Assembly: GCF_002237655.1 (NCBI RefSeq)
Contig: NZ_NOKT01000005.1
Location: 62,001 to 126,000, forward strand
DNA length: 64,000 nucleotides
Direction of reading: 5' to 3'
Source: Streptomyces sp. XY006
Lineage (GTDB): Bacteria > Actinomycetota > Actinomycetes > Streptomycetales > Streptomycetaceae
The position numbers and the translations under genes are program-made. Below are positions 13,999 through 25,222 of the stretch, piece by piece (the stretch's first letter is position 1; each line of letters opens with the position of its first letter). The notes beneath the pieces are model-generated. The model did no database searches, was not told the DNA's origin, and was given only the letters and a program-made list of their open reading frames with translations.

Positions 13999-15744
13999 TC
14001 ACTCCTGCAGCAGCACCACGCCCGACTCACCGGGCAGGCGCACCACACCGTCCGCGCCGGGGGTCTCCACCGGCTCCCAGGCGGCCAGCACGCGCGCGTG
14101 GGGCACCCCCAGCGGCAGCTCGGCCGGCTCCCGGGCCAGGTTCACCGCCACCAGGACGTCCCCGCGCCGGAAGGCCAGCCAGCGCCGCTCCTCGTCGTAG
14201 GCGACCTTCGTGTCGGCGAGGTCCGGATCGGTCAGGTCGGGCTGCTCGTGGCGCAGGGCGAGGAGCCGGCGGTACCAGTCCAGCATGCGCGCGTGAGGCT
14301 CGCGTTCCGGCTCGGACCAGTCCAGGCAGGAGCGGTCCCGGGTCGCCGGGTCCTGCGGGTCGGGCACGTCCTCCTCCTTCCACCCGTGCGCCGCGAACTC
14401 CCGCCGCCTGCCCCGGCGCACGGCGTCCGCCAGTTCCGGGTCGGTGTGGTCGGTGAAGAACTGCCAGGGCGTGCCCGCCGCCCACTCCTCGCCCATGAAG
14501 AGCATCGGCGTGAACGGCGCGGTCAGCACCAGCGTGGCCGCACAGGCCAGCAGCCCGGGGGAGAGCAGGGCCGAAAGGCGGTCCCCCTGGGCGCGGTTGC
14601 CGACCTGGTCGTGGGTCTGGCTGTAGCCCAGCAACCGGTGCCCGGCCACGCGGTTGCGGTCCAGGGCCCGGCCGTGGTGGCGCTCGCGGAAGCTGGAGTA
14701 CGACCCGTCGTGGAAGTAGCCGCCGGTGAGGGTCTTGGCGAGCCCGCCGAGGGACGCGCGTGCGAAGTCCGCGTAGTAGCCCTGCGCCTCACCGGTCAGC
14801 ACCGTGTGCAGGGCGTGGTGGAAGTCGTCGTTCCACTGCGCGTGCAGCCCGAGGCCCCCCTCGCCGCGGGCGGTGATGAGCCGCGGGTCGTTCAGATCCG
14901 ACTCGGCGACCAGGAACAGCGGCCGCTCCACCTCGGCGGCCAGGGCGTCCACGGCCGTCGACAGCTCCTCCAGGAAGTGCAGCGCGCGGGTGTCCACCAG
15001 GGCGTGCACCGCGTCCAGCCGCAGCCCGTCCAGCCGGTAGTCCCGCAGCCAGGCCAGCGCGCTGCCGGTCAGGAACGCGCGCACCTCGTCCGAGCCGGGC
15101 GCGTCCAGATTGACCGCCGCACCCCACGGCGTGTGGTGCGTGTCCGTGAGGTACGGGCCGAAGACCGGCAGGTAGTTGCCGGACGGGCCGAAGTGGTTGT
15201 GCACCACGTCCAGGACCACGCCGAGGCCGAGTTCGTGGGCCCGGTCGACGAAGCGTTTCAGCGCCTCGGGCCCGCCGTACGGCTCGTGCACCGCCCACAG
15301 GGAGACGCCCTCGTAACCCCAGCCGTGGGTGCCCGGGAAAGGGGTGAGCGGCATCAGTTCCACGTGCGTGACGCCCAGTTCGGCGAGATGGCCGAGCCGC
15401 GCGGCGGCCGCGTCCAGCGTGCCCTCGGGCGTGTACGTCCCCACGTGCAGCTCGTACAGCACCGCCCCGGGCAGCGGCCGGCCCTGCCAGGGCACGCGCC
15501 AGGCGTACCGCTCGTGCTCGACGACGGCGCTCAGCCCGTCCGGGCCGTCCGGCTGGCGGCGCGAGCGCGGATCGGGCAGCACCGGCCCGTCGTCCAGCGC
15601 GAAGCCGTACCGGGACCCGTCGCGCGCCTCCGCCTCGCCCCACCACCACCCCGCCCGTTCCGGATCGCGCTCCAACGCGCGCGTGACGCCGTCGCACTGG
15701 AGTGTCACTCGGCCGGCCTGCGGTGCCCACACCTCGAACTGCAC
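13999..15744 (-). CDS. treZ: malto-oligosyltrehalose trehalohydrolase
   Basis: The 581-residue GH13 enzyme hydrolyses the linkage between the trehalosyl end and the remaining maltodextrin, releasing free trehalose, the second step of the TreYZ pathway. Visible features are the N-terminal beta-sandwich (MQFEVWAPQAGRV), the GH13 regions YELHVGTYTPEGTL, VVLDVVHNHFGP, GLRLDAVHA with the nucleophile Asp, FLVAESDLNDPR with the acid Glu, and SQTHDQVGNR. Its partner treY lies 3.8 kb upstream in transcription direction, with three unrelated genes between, so the usual treY-treZ coupling is broken. It converges on the phosphotransferase-fold gene with only 15 bases between stops. Confidence 0.96.
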   Translation of the reverse strand: MQFEVWAPQAGRVTLQCDGVTRALERDPERAGWWWGEAEARDGSRYGFALDDGPVLPDPRSRRQPDGPDGLSAVVEHERYAWRVPWQGRPLPGAVLYELHVGTYTPEGTLDAAAARLGHLAELGVTHVELMPLTPFPGTHGWGYEGVSLWAVHEPYGGPEALKRFVDRAHELGLGVVLDVVHNHFGPSGNYLPVFGPYLTDTHHTPWGAAVNLDAPGSDEVRAFLTGSALAWLRDYRLDGLRLDAVHALVDTRALHFLEELSTAVDALAAEVERPLFLVAESDLNDPRLITARGEGGLGLHAQWNDDFHHALHTVLTGEAQGYYADFARASLGGLAKTLTGGYFHDGSYSSFRERHHGRALDRNRVAGHRLLGYSQTHDQVGNRAQGDRLSALLSPGLLACAATLVLTAPFTPMLFMGEEWAAGTPWQFFTDHTDPELADAVRRGRRREFAAHGWKEEDVPDPQDPATRDRSCLDWSEPEREPHARMLDWYRRLLALRHEQPDLTDPDLADTKVAYDEERRWLAFRRGDVLVAVNLAREPAELPLGVPHARVLAAWEPVETPGADGVVRLPGESGVVLLQE

Positions 15745-15881
15745 GGACGGTTCCCCTTCGTCTGCTCACCGTGATGTAGCCCGTCCATGGTGCGTCAAAC
15801 GAGATCAATCCGCCGGTGCATCCACCCTTTTGCGGCGGGTCTCCCGGGTACGCGTGCGTGGCGGGCGTTTTCCCGTTTCCT

Positions 15882-15903
15882 GGACAGCCCGGCCGCGCTG
15901 TCC
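15882..15903. promoter_or_regulatory. inverted repeat just upstream of the FHA gene
   Basis: GGACAGC (15882-15888) and GCTGTCC (15897-15903) form a perfect 7-base inverted repeat with an 8-base spacer, ending 13 bases before the GTG start of the FHA gene. The gene has no good Shine-Dalgarno sequence, so the element may overlap its promoter or fold in the leader RNA. Confidence 0.4.
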
Positions 15904-15916
15904 GACAATCACGAGC

Positions 15917-16468
15917 GTGACGTCGTCCTTCGAGTTCCCCACGTACCCCGCGCGGCTCTCCGACGCGGAGCGCGACAAGGCGCTGCGGGTGCTGCGTGAC
16001 GGCGTCGCCCTGGGACGCCTGTCCCACGACACGTTCATCCGCCGCATGGAACTGGCGCTCGCCGCCCGCCGCCCGGACGAGCTCGCGGTGCTCACCGCCG
16101 ACCTGCCCACCGAGAGCCGCTTCTCCCGCCTGCTGTTCGGCTCCGTCGAGGCGGTCTCCGGATTCACCGTGCGGCTGCGCCGGGCCTGGCAGGCCGAGCG
16201 GCTGCCCAAACTGCTGCTGCCGCACCCGGCGCACGCCCATCCGCTGCGCATAGGCCGCGACCCCGCCAGCGGACTGCGGCTCAACCACGAGACCGTCTCC
16301 CGCGTGCACGCCGAACTGCGCCACCAGGGCGGCATGTGGGTCCTGCGCGACCTGGGCTCCACCAACGGCACGACGGTGAACGGACGGCGGGTCGTCGGCG
16401 CGGCCGTCGTCCGCGAGGGCGACCAGGTGGGCTTCGGGCACATGCTGTTCCGGCTGTCCGCCGGCTGA
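15917..16468 (+). CDS. DUF1707 and FHA domain protein
   Basis: The 183-residue protein joins an N-terminal DUF1707 domain (about 5-60, with ARLSDAERDKALRVLRDG and the GRLSHDTFIRRMELAL segment) to a C-terminal FHA domain (about 100-180). FHA residues for phosphothreonine recognition are present: GR in LRIGRDP, S and H in VSRVHAEL, and N in GSTNGTTVNG. It should read Ser/Thr-kinase signals in the cytoplasm. A hydrophobic or basic linker joins the two, but there is no clear membrane segment. The GTG at 15917 is the only sensible start by homology, although the ribosome-binding site is weak. The gene sits inside the trehalose block, diverging from treZ. Confidence 0.88.
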   Translation: MTSSFEFPTYPARLSDAERDKALRVLRDGVALGRLSHDTFIRRMELALAARRPDELAVLTADLPTESRFSRLLFGSVEAVSGFTVRLRRAWQAERLPKLLLPHPAHAHPLRIGRDPASGLRLNHETVSRVHAELRHQGGMWVLRDLGSTNGTTVNGRRVVGAAVVREGDQVGFGHMLFRLSAG

Positions 16469-16588
16469 CCGAAAAGCGCGCCACGCTTCAGCCCTGGCCT
16501 CGGGCCGACCGGCAGTCGATCTTTCCGGAGTGGCCGAAACCCCTTTGTGCACCACGGTGTTGACGTACCTCCCAAGTCGTGACTGACT

Positions 16589-18004
16589 GTGCGTACGCCA
16601 TGTACTCCTGGTGAACCGTCGGCGCCGCATCGGAGGTGTGCCCTGCCGCCCCTCCCGCGCTACCCGACCGTCGACGAACTGGGCACCCGGGCCGCCGCGC
16701 TCGTCGCCCGCCACCCCCGTGACGCCCGGCTGCGCCGGGTCGGGACCTCCCGCGCGGGCACGCCCCTGTGGCTGCTGTCCGTGGGCCACGGCGACCGCCA
16801 GGCCCTGGTCGTCGCCGGACCCCACGCCAACGAACCCGTGGGCGGCGCCACCGTGCTGCGCCTGGCCGAGCGCGCCCTGGCCGACCCGCGGCTGACCGAG
16901 GGCGCGGACGCCACCTGGAACCTGCTGCTCAGCCTCGACCCGGACGGCCTGCGCCGCAACGAGGGCTGGCTGACCGGCCCCTACACCCTCGGCCGGTACT
17001 TCCGGAACTTCTTCCGGCCCGGCTTCCTGGAACAGCCCGAATGGCTGCCCGACGGCGCGGCCGCCGCCGCCCTGCCGGAGACCCGTGCCCTCCTCGACGT
17101 CCAGGACGACCTGCGGCCGTTCCTGCAGTGCTCCCTGCACGGCGTCGACGTCGGCGGCGGCTTCGTCGAGCTCACCCACGACCTGCCCGGCCTCGACCGG
17201 CGCCTCGCCCACATCGCCGCCCGGCTCGGCATCCCCCGCGAACTCGGCGCCTACGACGCGCTGTACTGGCCCGGCCTCGGGCCCGCCGTCTACCGCATCC
17301 CGCCGCCGCGCCGGGCCTCGCTGGCCGCCGCCATCACCGAGGCCGCCGTCGAGTCGACGTGGTTCCACCCGCACCGGCACGGCACCGTCACCGCGGTCGT
17401 CGAGGCGCCCATGTGGGGCGTGGCGGCCGTCGCGGACGACGCCCCGCCCGGGGACCGGGACGCGGTGCTGCGGGCCGTCAGCCGCACCCTGCGCCACGAC
17501 ACGGGCCTCCTGCGGCACCTGCTGGCCCGGATCCGCCCGCACCTGGACACCGCACGCGACGCGGCGCGTCTGCTCGCCCCCGTGGACGACTATCTCCTGG
17601 TCTGCCCCGGCCTCGCCGACGCCTGGGACCCCGACACCGGTACCGGCGCGGCCCACCCCCTGCCGTCCCTCAGCAGCGCCCACCTGGCCGCCCTGCGCAT
17701 CTCCGGGCGGCGGCTGGCGCTGCGCACCGCCGGGCTGCTCCACCAGCTCGTGCGGGCCTGCGGCCACGATCCGGCCGGGGCGCTGCCGGAGCTGGACCGG
17801 CTGATCGACGCGTGGTGCGCCGACTACCGCGACGGCTGCGGGGCGCGCTGGATCCCGGTCGCCCGCCAGGCGGAGTACCAGGCGCGGGTGGTGCTGTCGG
17901 CGTTCGAACTCGCCGGGCGGCTGCCGCGCGCGGGCTCCGGCCCGGGGGAGCCCGGGGTGGCGGCCCGGGGCGGCGGTGCCGACGCGGCGGGGCTGACGCC
18001 CTGA
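16589..18004 (+). CDS. M14 family zinc carboxypeptidase-like protein (paralogue A)
   Basis: The protein has an M14-type zinc carboxypeptidase fold. The zinc ligands appear in GPHANEPVGG (His, Glu) and in the later His of QCSLHGVDVGG. VVEAPMWG may supply the catalytic Glu. It probably removes C-terminal residues or cleaves a peptidoglycan-type peptide. No signal peptide is seen, which is unusual for M14 enzymes. Start choice is uncertain. The GTG at 16589 has no ribosome-binding site, whereas a perfect GGAGG at 16632-16636 stands 6 bases before an in-frame CTG at 16643 where the homologous part begins (LPPLPRYPTVDELG). It is tail-to-tail with a paralogue of similar length, 10 bases apart. Confidence 0.8.
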   Translation: MRTPCTPGEPSAPHRRCALPPLPRYPTVDELGTRAAALVARHPRDARLRRVGTSRAGTPLWLLSVGHGDRQALVVAGPHANEPVGGATVLRLAERALADPRLTEGADATWNLLLSLDPDGLRRNEGWLTGPYTLGRYFRNFFRPGFLEQPEWLPDGAAAAALPETRALLDVQDDLRPFLQCSLHGVDVGGGFVELTHDLPGLDRRLAHIAARLGIPRELGAYDALYWPGLGPAVYRIPPPRRASLAAAITEAAVESTWFHPHRHGTVTAVVEAPMWGVAAVADDAPPGDRDAVLRAVSRTLRHDTGLLRHLLARIRPHLDTARDAARLLAPVDDYLLVCPGLADAWDPDTGTGAAHPLPSLSSAHLAALRISGRRLALRTAGLLHQLVRACGHDPAGALPELDRLIDAWCADYRDGCGARWIPVARQAEYQARVVLSAFELAGRLPRAGSGPGEPGVAARGGGADAAGLTP

Positions 18005-18014
18005 CACCGCGCCC

Positions 18015-19265
18015 CTAGCCGGTCTTCTCGCGTGCGTGCAGCGCGGCCGCGACCACCGTCCGGCTCTGGTGCTCCACCTGGTTCTCCAGGGGCACCCAGC
18101 GGGCGCGGAAACGCTCCGCGAAGGCGTCGCTCCAGGTCGCCACGAGATGCTCCAGCTGTTTCGCCGCCCGTTCGTCGGTGCCGCGCAGCACCCGCCGCAG
18201 CATGGCCGCGGCCCGCAGGGGCACGCGCCGCGCGAACGCGTCCACACTGCCGACGTAGGCCATCGTCCGGTCGGCGGGCGGGGTGTGCGCCAGGTCGGCG
18301 GCCAGTCCCGGCACCAGCTCAAGGCCCCACCGCGCGGCCCGCAGCAACGGCCCGTCCAGCTCCGCGAGCCGGGGCAGCGCGCCCTCCAGCACGCGCGTCA
18401 CCTCCAGCGCGTCGCGCTGCAGCCGGCGCGCGAGCCGCCCGAGCGCCGCCGCCGGGGCCGGATGCGGAGCCGGGTCGTCCACCAGGTCGCTCGCCCACAT
18501 CGGCACCTCGACCACGGCCGTGAGACCGCCGTAGCGGTGGGCGTGGAACCAGGTGCTGTGCCGCGCGTCGTCCGGCAGGCTCGGGTACGCCGGGCCGATC
18601 CCCGGGGCGGGCATCACGTGCACGCCCGGCCCGGAGGCGGGCCAGCCCGCGGCGTCCGAGGCGCCGGTCTCCACCGGGATGTGCAGTTCCGCGGCCGACT
18701 TGGCGAACGGCTCGGCCAGTCCGGGCACGTCCTTGGTGAGCTGCACCCAGCTGCCCCCGAGGTCCGTGCCGTGCAGGGTCACCTGGAGGTACGGGCGCAG
18801 CTCGTCGATGACGCCGGTCAGCGCCCGGGTCTCGGGCGGCAGCCGGTCGGGCGGCAGCACGGACGGTGCCCACTCGGGCTGCTCCGGGCCCGCGGGCCGG
18901 AAGAAGCCGAGGTGGTAGTCGAACAGGCTGCGCGGCGCCGGCGTCACGTGCAGACTCGCCCCGTCGGGGTCGGCGCACAGCAGGAAGTGCCAGGACATGC
19001 CGTCGCGCAGCTCCCGCTGCTCCAGGACCCGCCGGGCGAGCGCGAGGAGCGTGCAGGAGCCGGTCGGCTCGTTGGCGTGGGCGCCCGCGACCACCAGCAC
19101 GGCGCGGCGGGCCCGGCCCACGGACAGCAGGTGCAGCGGCCGGCCGGCCCGTGAGGCGCCCACCTGGCGCAGGGTGCACACGCCGGGACGCTGGGCGGTC
19201 AACGCGCGGGCAGCGCGGACCTGTTCGGTCACCGTCGGGTAGCGCAGCTCCGGCAGGACACTCAC
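18015..19265 (-). CDS. M14 family zinc carboxypeptidase-like protein (paralogue B)
   Basis: The 416-residue protein is a paralogue of the gene opposite, sharing LRYPTVTEQV near the N-terminus, GAHANEPTGSCT (zinc His and Glu), VTLHGTDLGG (zinc His), VVEVPMWASD and the C-terminal ENQVEHQSRTVVAAAL. The likely activity is a metallocarboxypeptidase on peptides. No signal peptide is visible. The GTG at 19265 is preferred. A GTG at 19274 is in frame but too close to the only purine-rich stretch. The convergent arrangement of two diverged copies points to an old inverted duplication. It lies downstream of treY in the same direction, but 290 bases and a tandem repeat separate them. Confidence 0.85.
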   Translation of the reverse strand: MSVLPELRYPTVTEQVRAARALTAQRPGVCTLRQVGASRAGRPLHLLSVGRARRAVLVVAGAHANEPTGSCTLLALARRVLEQRELRDGMSWHFLLCADPDGASLHVTPAPRSLFDYHLGFFRPAGPEQPEWAPSVLPPDRLPPETRALTGVIDELRPYLQVTLHGTDLGGSWVQLTKDVPGLAEPFAKSAAELHIPVETGASDAAGWPASGPGVHVMPAPGIGPAYPSLPDDARHSTWFHAHRYGGLTAVVEVPMWASDLVDDPAPHPAPAAALGRLARRLQRDALEVTRVLEGALPRLAELDGPLLRAARWGLELVPGLAADLAHTPPADRTMAYVGSVDAFARRVPLRAAAMLRRVLRGTDERAAKQLEHLVATWSDAFAERFRARWVPLENQVEHQSRTVVAAALHAREKTG

Positions 19266-19439
19266 CCCCGTCACATCCGCCCGAGTTCGCCCTGGCAGTA
19301 CCCCACGGCCGTGGTGCGCTGTCAAGGGCACGACGGGGGAGGCTCCAGGGGGCGCCCGGAAGCACTGCCCCGCCGGGGCCGGGCCCCGCCCGACGCCGCG
19401 TGCGGGAACGGGGCCCGGCGGCGCGGCAGGGGAGGACGG

Positions 19440-19548
19440 GGATGCCTCTGAGGCACCCCCGTGGCCGGATGCCCTTGGCCGGATGCCCCTGAGGCACCGC
19501 CGTGGTCGGATGCCCTTGGCCGGATGCCCCTGAGGCACCCCCGTGGTC
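19440..19548. repeat. 41-base tandem repeat, 2.7 copies
   Basis: Units 19440-19480 and 19481-19521 differ at only three or so positions, and a partial third unit runs 19522-19548. Each unit contains a GGATGCCC element twice and a short hairpin TGCC, CCTGA, GGCA. The array sits directly after the treY stop codon, between treY and the M14 gene. Confidence 0.9.
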
Positions 19549-19556
19549 GCCCGGGG

Positions 19557-21926
19557 TCAGTCGCCCGTCTTCTGCAGCAGGGCCACCGGCAGGGCCGCGA
19601 ACAGCTCCGCCACCCGCACACGTCCCGTCAACTCCCGGCCCGGTTCCAGCACGTCGGCCCAGCGGCCCGGCGGCAGCGGCAGCACGGTGTCCCGCCAGCC
19701 GCCCGCCTCGGCGAGCCGCAGCGACAGCCGGGTCACGGCCGTCACCACCTCACCGGACCGGGCGAACGCCAGGCAGTGCCCGGCCGCCGGGCCCTCCGCC
19801 GGCAGCGCCGTGTACGTGGCCGTGTCGCCGAACGCGCCGGGGAGCCGCGCCCGCAGCCCCAGCGCGGCCCGAGTCACGGCGGCCTTCTCGCCGGACGTGC
19901 CCCCGAGGTCCGCGGGCGGGAAGTCCACCGCCCGCCGGTTGTCCGGGTCGACCAGGGCCCGGTACTCGGCCTCCGTGCCCTGGTAGACGTCCGGGACGCC
20001 CGGCATCGTCAGCTGCACCAGGGCCGTGCCCAGCACGTTGGCCCGGATGTGCGGCGCGAGCGACTCCCGGAACGCGGCGACGCGCTCACCCGGCGCCCCG
20101 CACGGCCCCGCCGCCACGAACCGCGCCACCGCCTCCTCGTACGGCGGCTCCTGCTCGGTCCAGCTGGTGAACAGGCCCGCCTCGCGCACGTGCTTCAGCA
20201 GCGCGCCCTGCACCCGCTCGGCGGCCCCGTCGGCCGGGCCCAGCCCGAACACCGTCTGCCAGGCCGCCCACGCCAGCTGCGCGTCCGGCACGCCCTCGCC
20301 GGAGCGGGTCACCTCGGCGAGGACGTCCGCCCAGCGCTCCGGGCACTCGGTGAGCACGTGCAGCGCGGCCCGGACGTCGGCGCTGCGCTTGGTGTCGTGC
20401 GTCGAGGCCACCGTCCCGGTCGCCGGCCAGTCGCGCTGCACGCGCGCGCAGTACCCGTGGAACTCCTCGGGCGTCAGCGCGGGAGCGCCCGGGTTCCCGC
20501 CCACCTCGGTCGCCGACAGCAGCGGCACGTACCGGTAGAACGCCGTGTCCTCGACGGACTTGGCCCGCAGCGCCGACGAGGTCTGCGCGAACCGCGCGCG
20601 GAACTCCAGCTGGGCGGGCCCGTCGCCGTACCGCCCCAGCACCAGATCGCGTACGACGTCGACCGCGCCGGCCTCCTCCGGCACCGCGAAGGCGAGCCGG
20701 GCCTCGGCCGCGGCCTCCTCGGTGACCAGGGACGCCGCGTCGACGGACTCGTACGGCCGGTAGACCTCCATGCGGACCAGCAGCTCCTGCAGCGCCGTGC
20801 GCAGCGCCCAGGGCGCGCGGTCGCGCAGCGCGGGCTCCGGCGAGGTCGCGCACAGCCGGGTCGCGACCCGCGTCAGCCGCTCCGTCTCGGTCGCCAGCTC
20901 GTGCGTGAGCACCTTGTACGCCGCGCGCCGCACCGTCGCGTCCCACTGCCCGCCCCGGTCCGTCTGCGGGGCCGCGAAGCGCCGGTACTGGCCGAGCAGC
21001 TCCCCGAACCCGGCCGGGTCGGTGAAGACGCCGTCCACGTGCCGCAGGGCGTCGTAGCCGGTGGTGCCCGCGACGGGCCAGGAGGCCGGCAGATGCTCGC
21101 CGTCGGCCAGGATCTTCTCCACGACCGTCCAGCGCCCGCCGGTCGCCTCGTGCAGCCGGCGCAGGTAGCCGTCGGGGTCGGCGAGCCCGTCGGGGTGGTC
21201 GACGCGCAGCCCGTCGATCACGCCCTCGTGCAACAGCTGGAGGATCTTGTCGTGGGTGGCCTCGAAGACCTCCGGGTCCTCCACCCGCACCCCGATGAGC
21301 TCCGAGATGCTGAAGAAGCGCCGGTAGTTGAGCTCGGTCCGGGCCAGCCGCCACCACACGGGCCGGTACCACTGCGCGTCCAGCAGGTGCGGCAGCGGCA
21401 GGTCCTCGGTGCCCTCGCGCAGCGGGAACACATGGTCGTAGTAGCGCAGGACGTCCCCGTCGACGCGCAGCTCGTCGAGCACCTCGCCCACGGGCCCGCC
21501 GAGCACCGGCAGCAGCACCTGGCCGTCCTGGGCCTCCCAGTCGATGTCGAACCAGCGGGCGTAGGGCGACTTCGGGCCCTCGCGCAGCACCTCCCACAGG
21601 GCCCGGTTGTGCCGCGGTGACATGGCCATGTGGTTGGGGACGATGTCCACCACCAGGCCGAGTCCGTGCTCGCCCGCCGTGCGCGCCAGCGCCCGCAGCC
21701 CGTCCTCGCCGCCCAGCTCCTCACGCACGCGCGCGTGGTCGACGACGTCGTAGCCGTGCGCCGAGCCGGGCACCGCCTCCAGGACGGGGGACAGGTGCAG
21801 GTGCGAGACCCCGAGCGAGGCCAGGTACGGCACGGCGGCCGCGGCTGCTCCGAACGGGAAGTCGGGCTGCAGCTGCAGCCGGTACGTGGCCGTGGGCACC
21901 ACCGGGTCAGGTCGCTCAGGTGTCAT
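19557..21926 (-). CDS. treY: malto-oligosyltrehalose synthase
   Basis: The 789-residue GH13 enzyme converts the reducing-end linkage of a maltodextrin into a trehalose linkage, the first step of the TreYZ route. Family landmarks are TYRLQLQPDFPFGAAAAAVP at the N-terminus, the region HGYDVVDH, VDIVPNHMA, GLRVDHPDGLADP with the nucleophile Asp, VVEKILADGEHLP with the acid Glu, and STHDTKRSADVRAR-like sequence further on (here VRAAL). Length matches the family. The ATG at 21926 is clear. A hairpin terminator separates it from glgX upstream, so it should have its own promoter in 21927-21980. The hydrolase treZ lies beyond three inserted genes. Confidence 0.96.
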   Translation of the reverse strand: MTPERPDPVVPTATYRLQLQPDFPFGAAAAAVPYLASLGVSHLHLSPVLEAVPGSAHGYDVVDHARVREELGGEDGLRALARTAGEHGLGLVVDIVPNHMAMSPRHNRALWEVLREGPKSPYARWFDIDWEAQDGQVLLPVLGGPVGEVLDELRVDGDVLRYYDHVFPLREGTEDLPLPHLLDAQWYRPVWWRLARTELNYRRFFSISELIGVRVEDPEVFEATHDKILQLLHEGVIDGLRVDHPDGLADPDGYLRRLHEATGGRWTVVEKILADGEHLPASWPVAGTTGYDALRHVDGVFTDPAGFGELLGQYRRFAAPQTDRGGQWDATVRRAAYKVLTHELATETERLTRVATRLCATSPEPALRDRAPWALRTALQELLVRMEVYRPYESVDAASLVTEEAAAEARLAFAVPEEAGAVDVVRDLVLGRYGDGPAQLEFRARFAQTSSALRAKSVEDTAFYRYVPLLSATEVGGNPGAPALTPEEFHGYCARVQRDWPATGTVASTHDTKRSADVRAALHVLTECPERWADVLAEVTRSGEGVPDAQLAWAAWQTVFGLGPADGAAERVQGALLKHVREAGLFTSWTEQEPPYEEAVARFVAAGPCGAPGERVAAFRESLAPHIRANVLGTALVQLTMPGVPDVYQGTEAEYRALVDPDNRRAVDFPPADLGGTSGEKAAVTRAALGLRARLPGAFGDTATYTALPAEGPAAGHCLAFARSGEVVTAVTRLSLRLAEAGGWRDTVLPLPPGRWADVLEPGRELTGRVRVAELFAALPVALLQKTGD

Positions 21927-21980
21927 GGAAACGTACGTACCCGTCCCGCGGCGGTTCGTGCCCCCGGGCCCTCCGGGTGC

Positions 21981-22026
21981 GCCGCGCGTCGCCCGGACGA
22001 GTGGCTCTCACCGGGCGACGCGCGGC
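21981..22026 (-). terminator. hairpin between glgX and treY
   Basis: A perfect 16-base-pair inverted repeat, with left arm GCCGCGCGTCGCCCGG at 21981-21996 and right arm at 22011-22026, has a 14-base loop. It follows the glgX stop by 27 bases in the direction of transcription. Confidence 0.85.
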
Positions 22027-22053
22027 GGACCGCCTGCGCGGGCCGCGCTGCGG

Positions 22054-24186
<2,133 letters not shown>

Positions 24187-24367
24187 GGATACGACTCTTT
24201 CAGCTGTACGGCGCCGGTGGGGACGCCTTGGCCCCCGAGTCTCCCCGAAAGTGGGGGAACCTCCTATGGCTTATCTCCCTCCTACCGAGTGACCAGTGCA
24301 TACGAGATATGCCGAACCAGAGGGGCCGAAACATACTTCCGGGGCTGTGGGGGAGCAGGGGGAAGAC

Positions 24368-25171
24368 GTGCGCACGATAGTCGACCGCCACCTGGGCAAG
24401 GTCGTGGCGGGAACGGCCGTGGCGGTGGCCGCGACGGCCGCCCTGGTCGCCGTGACCCTGCCCGGCACGGCCGGGGCCGAAGGCACAGGCGCGGGCGCGG
24501 GGCGTTCCGCCCGGCAGGAGGCCGCGACGGCGCCCGCCGTGGCCCCCGGCGTGGTCGAGCCGCCGGCGGCCGAGGGGGAGCGGGGCACGGGCCGTGACCC
24601 GCTGACCGACGACGAGACGAGGCGGGCCGAGAGGATCGCCCTCAGCGGGCGGCTGTTCCGGTCCGGCGAGAACGTGGCCGGCGGACGCGGCCCGCAGCGC
24701 CTCGGCGTCGACCTCGCCGAACCCGGCTCCGGGGAGGCCGGCGACCCGGCCGCGCCGCGCCGCGCCGAGGTGACCTCCTACGACTACCGGAACGACACGC
24801 TCGTCACCCGGACCGTCGACCTCGCCACCGGCACCGTGGTGCGCACGAGCACCCAGCGGGGCGTTCAGCCGCCGCTGAGCGCCGCCGAGAAGGCCGAGGC
24901 GGCCGCGCTCCTGATCGCCGACCCGCTGGGCGCGGGACTCCGCGCCGACTACAAAGCCGCCACGGGCACCGACCTCACCTCCCCGGACCGGCTCCGGCTC
25001 AGCGGCGCCGTGTACCGGGCCGCGCCCGGCGCCGGGCCCGCCGCCCTCGACGACTGCGGCGAGCACCGCTGCGTCCGGCTCTTCCCGAAGGTCGAGAACG
25101 GGCCGTGGATCGACGCCAGGTCGCTGGTGATCGACCTCAGTGCCCGCGAGGTCGCCACGCTCGGCCGCTGA
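24368..25171 (+). CDS. secreted protein resembling the N-domains of copper amine oxidase
   Basis: The 267-residue product starts VRTIVDRHLGKVVAG and has a signal peptide ending GTAGA near residue 38. Then follow DPLTDDETRRAERIALSG, AEVTSYDYRNDTLVTRTVDL, GVQPPLSAAEKAEAAALLIADP and a final RCVRLFPKVENGPWID. By eye these correspond to the N2 and N3 domains that precede the catalytic barrel in bacterial copper amine oxidases. The catalytic part is missing here but is encoded 51 bases downstream as a second secreted protein. GTG at 24368 is chosen because GGGGGAAGAC precedes it. One possible disulfide (DDCGEHRC) is visible. The gene diverges from glgX and probably forms an operon with the next gene. 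Confidence 0.75.
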   Translation: MRTIVDRHLGKVVAGTAVAVAATAALVAVTLPGTAGAEGTGAGAGRSARQEAATAPAVAPGVVEPPAAEGERGTGRDPLTDDETRRAERIALSGRLFRSGENVAGGRGPQRLGVDLAEPGSGEAGDPAAPRRAEVTSYDYRNDTLVTRTVDLATGTVVRTSTQRGVQPPLSAAEKAEAAALLIADPLGAGLRADYKAATGTDLTSPDRLRLSGAVYRAAPGAGPAALDDCGEHRCVRLFPKVENGPWIDARSLVIDLSAREVATLGR

Positions 25172-25222
25172 TCCGGCCCGCCCACCCGTCCATCCCGCTC
25201 CTCCCGAGGGAGTCACCTCGTC

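Noticed and set aside
14789..18322. A 1177-codon open frame on the minus strand across treZ, FHA and M14 genes
   Set aside because: It crosses several well-supported genes in the wrong frame and has a low-complexity composition.
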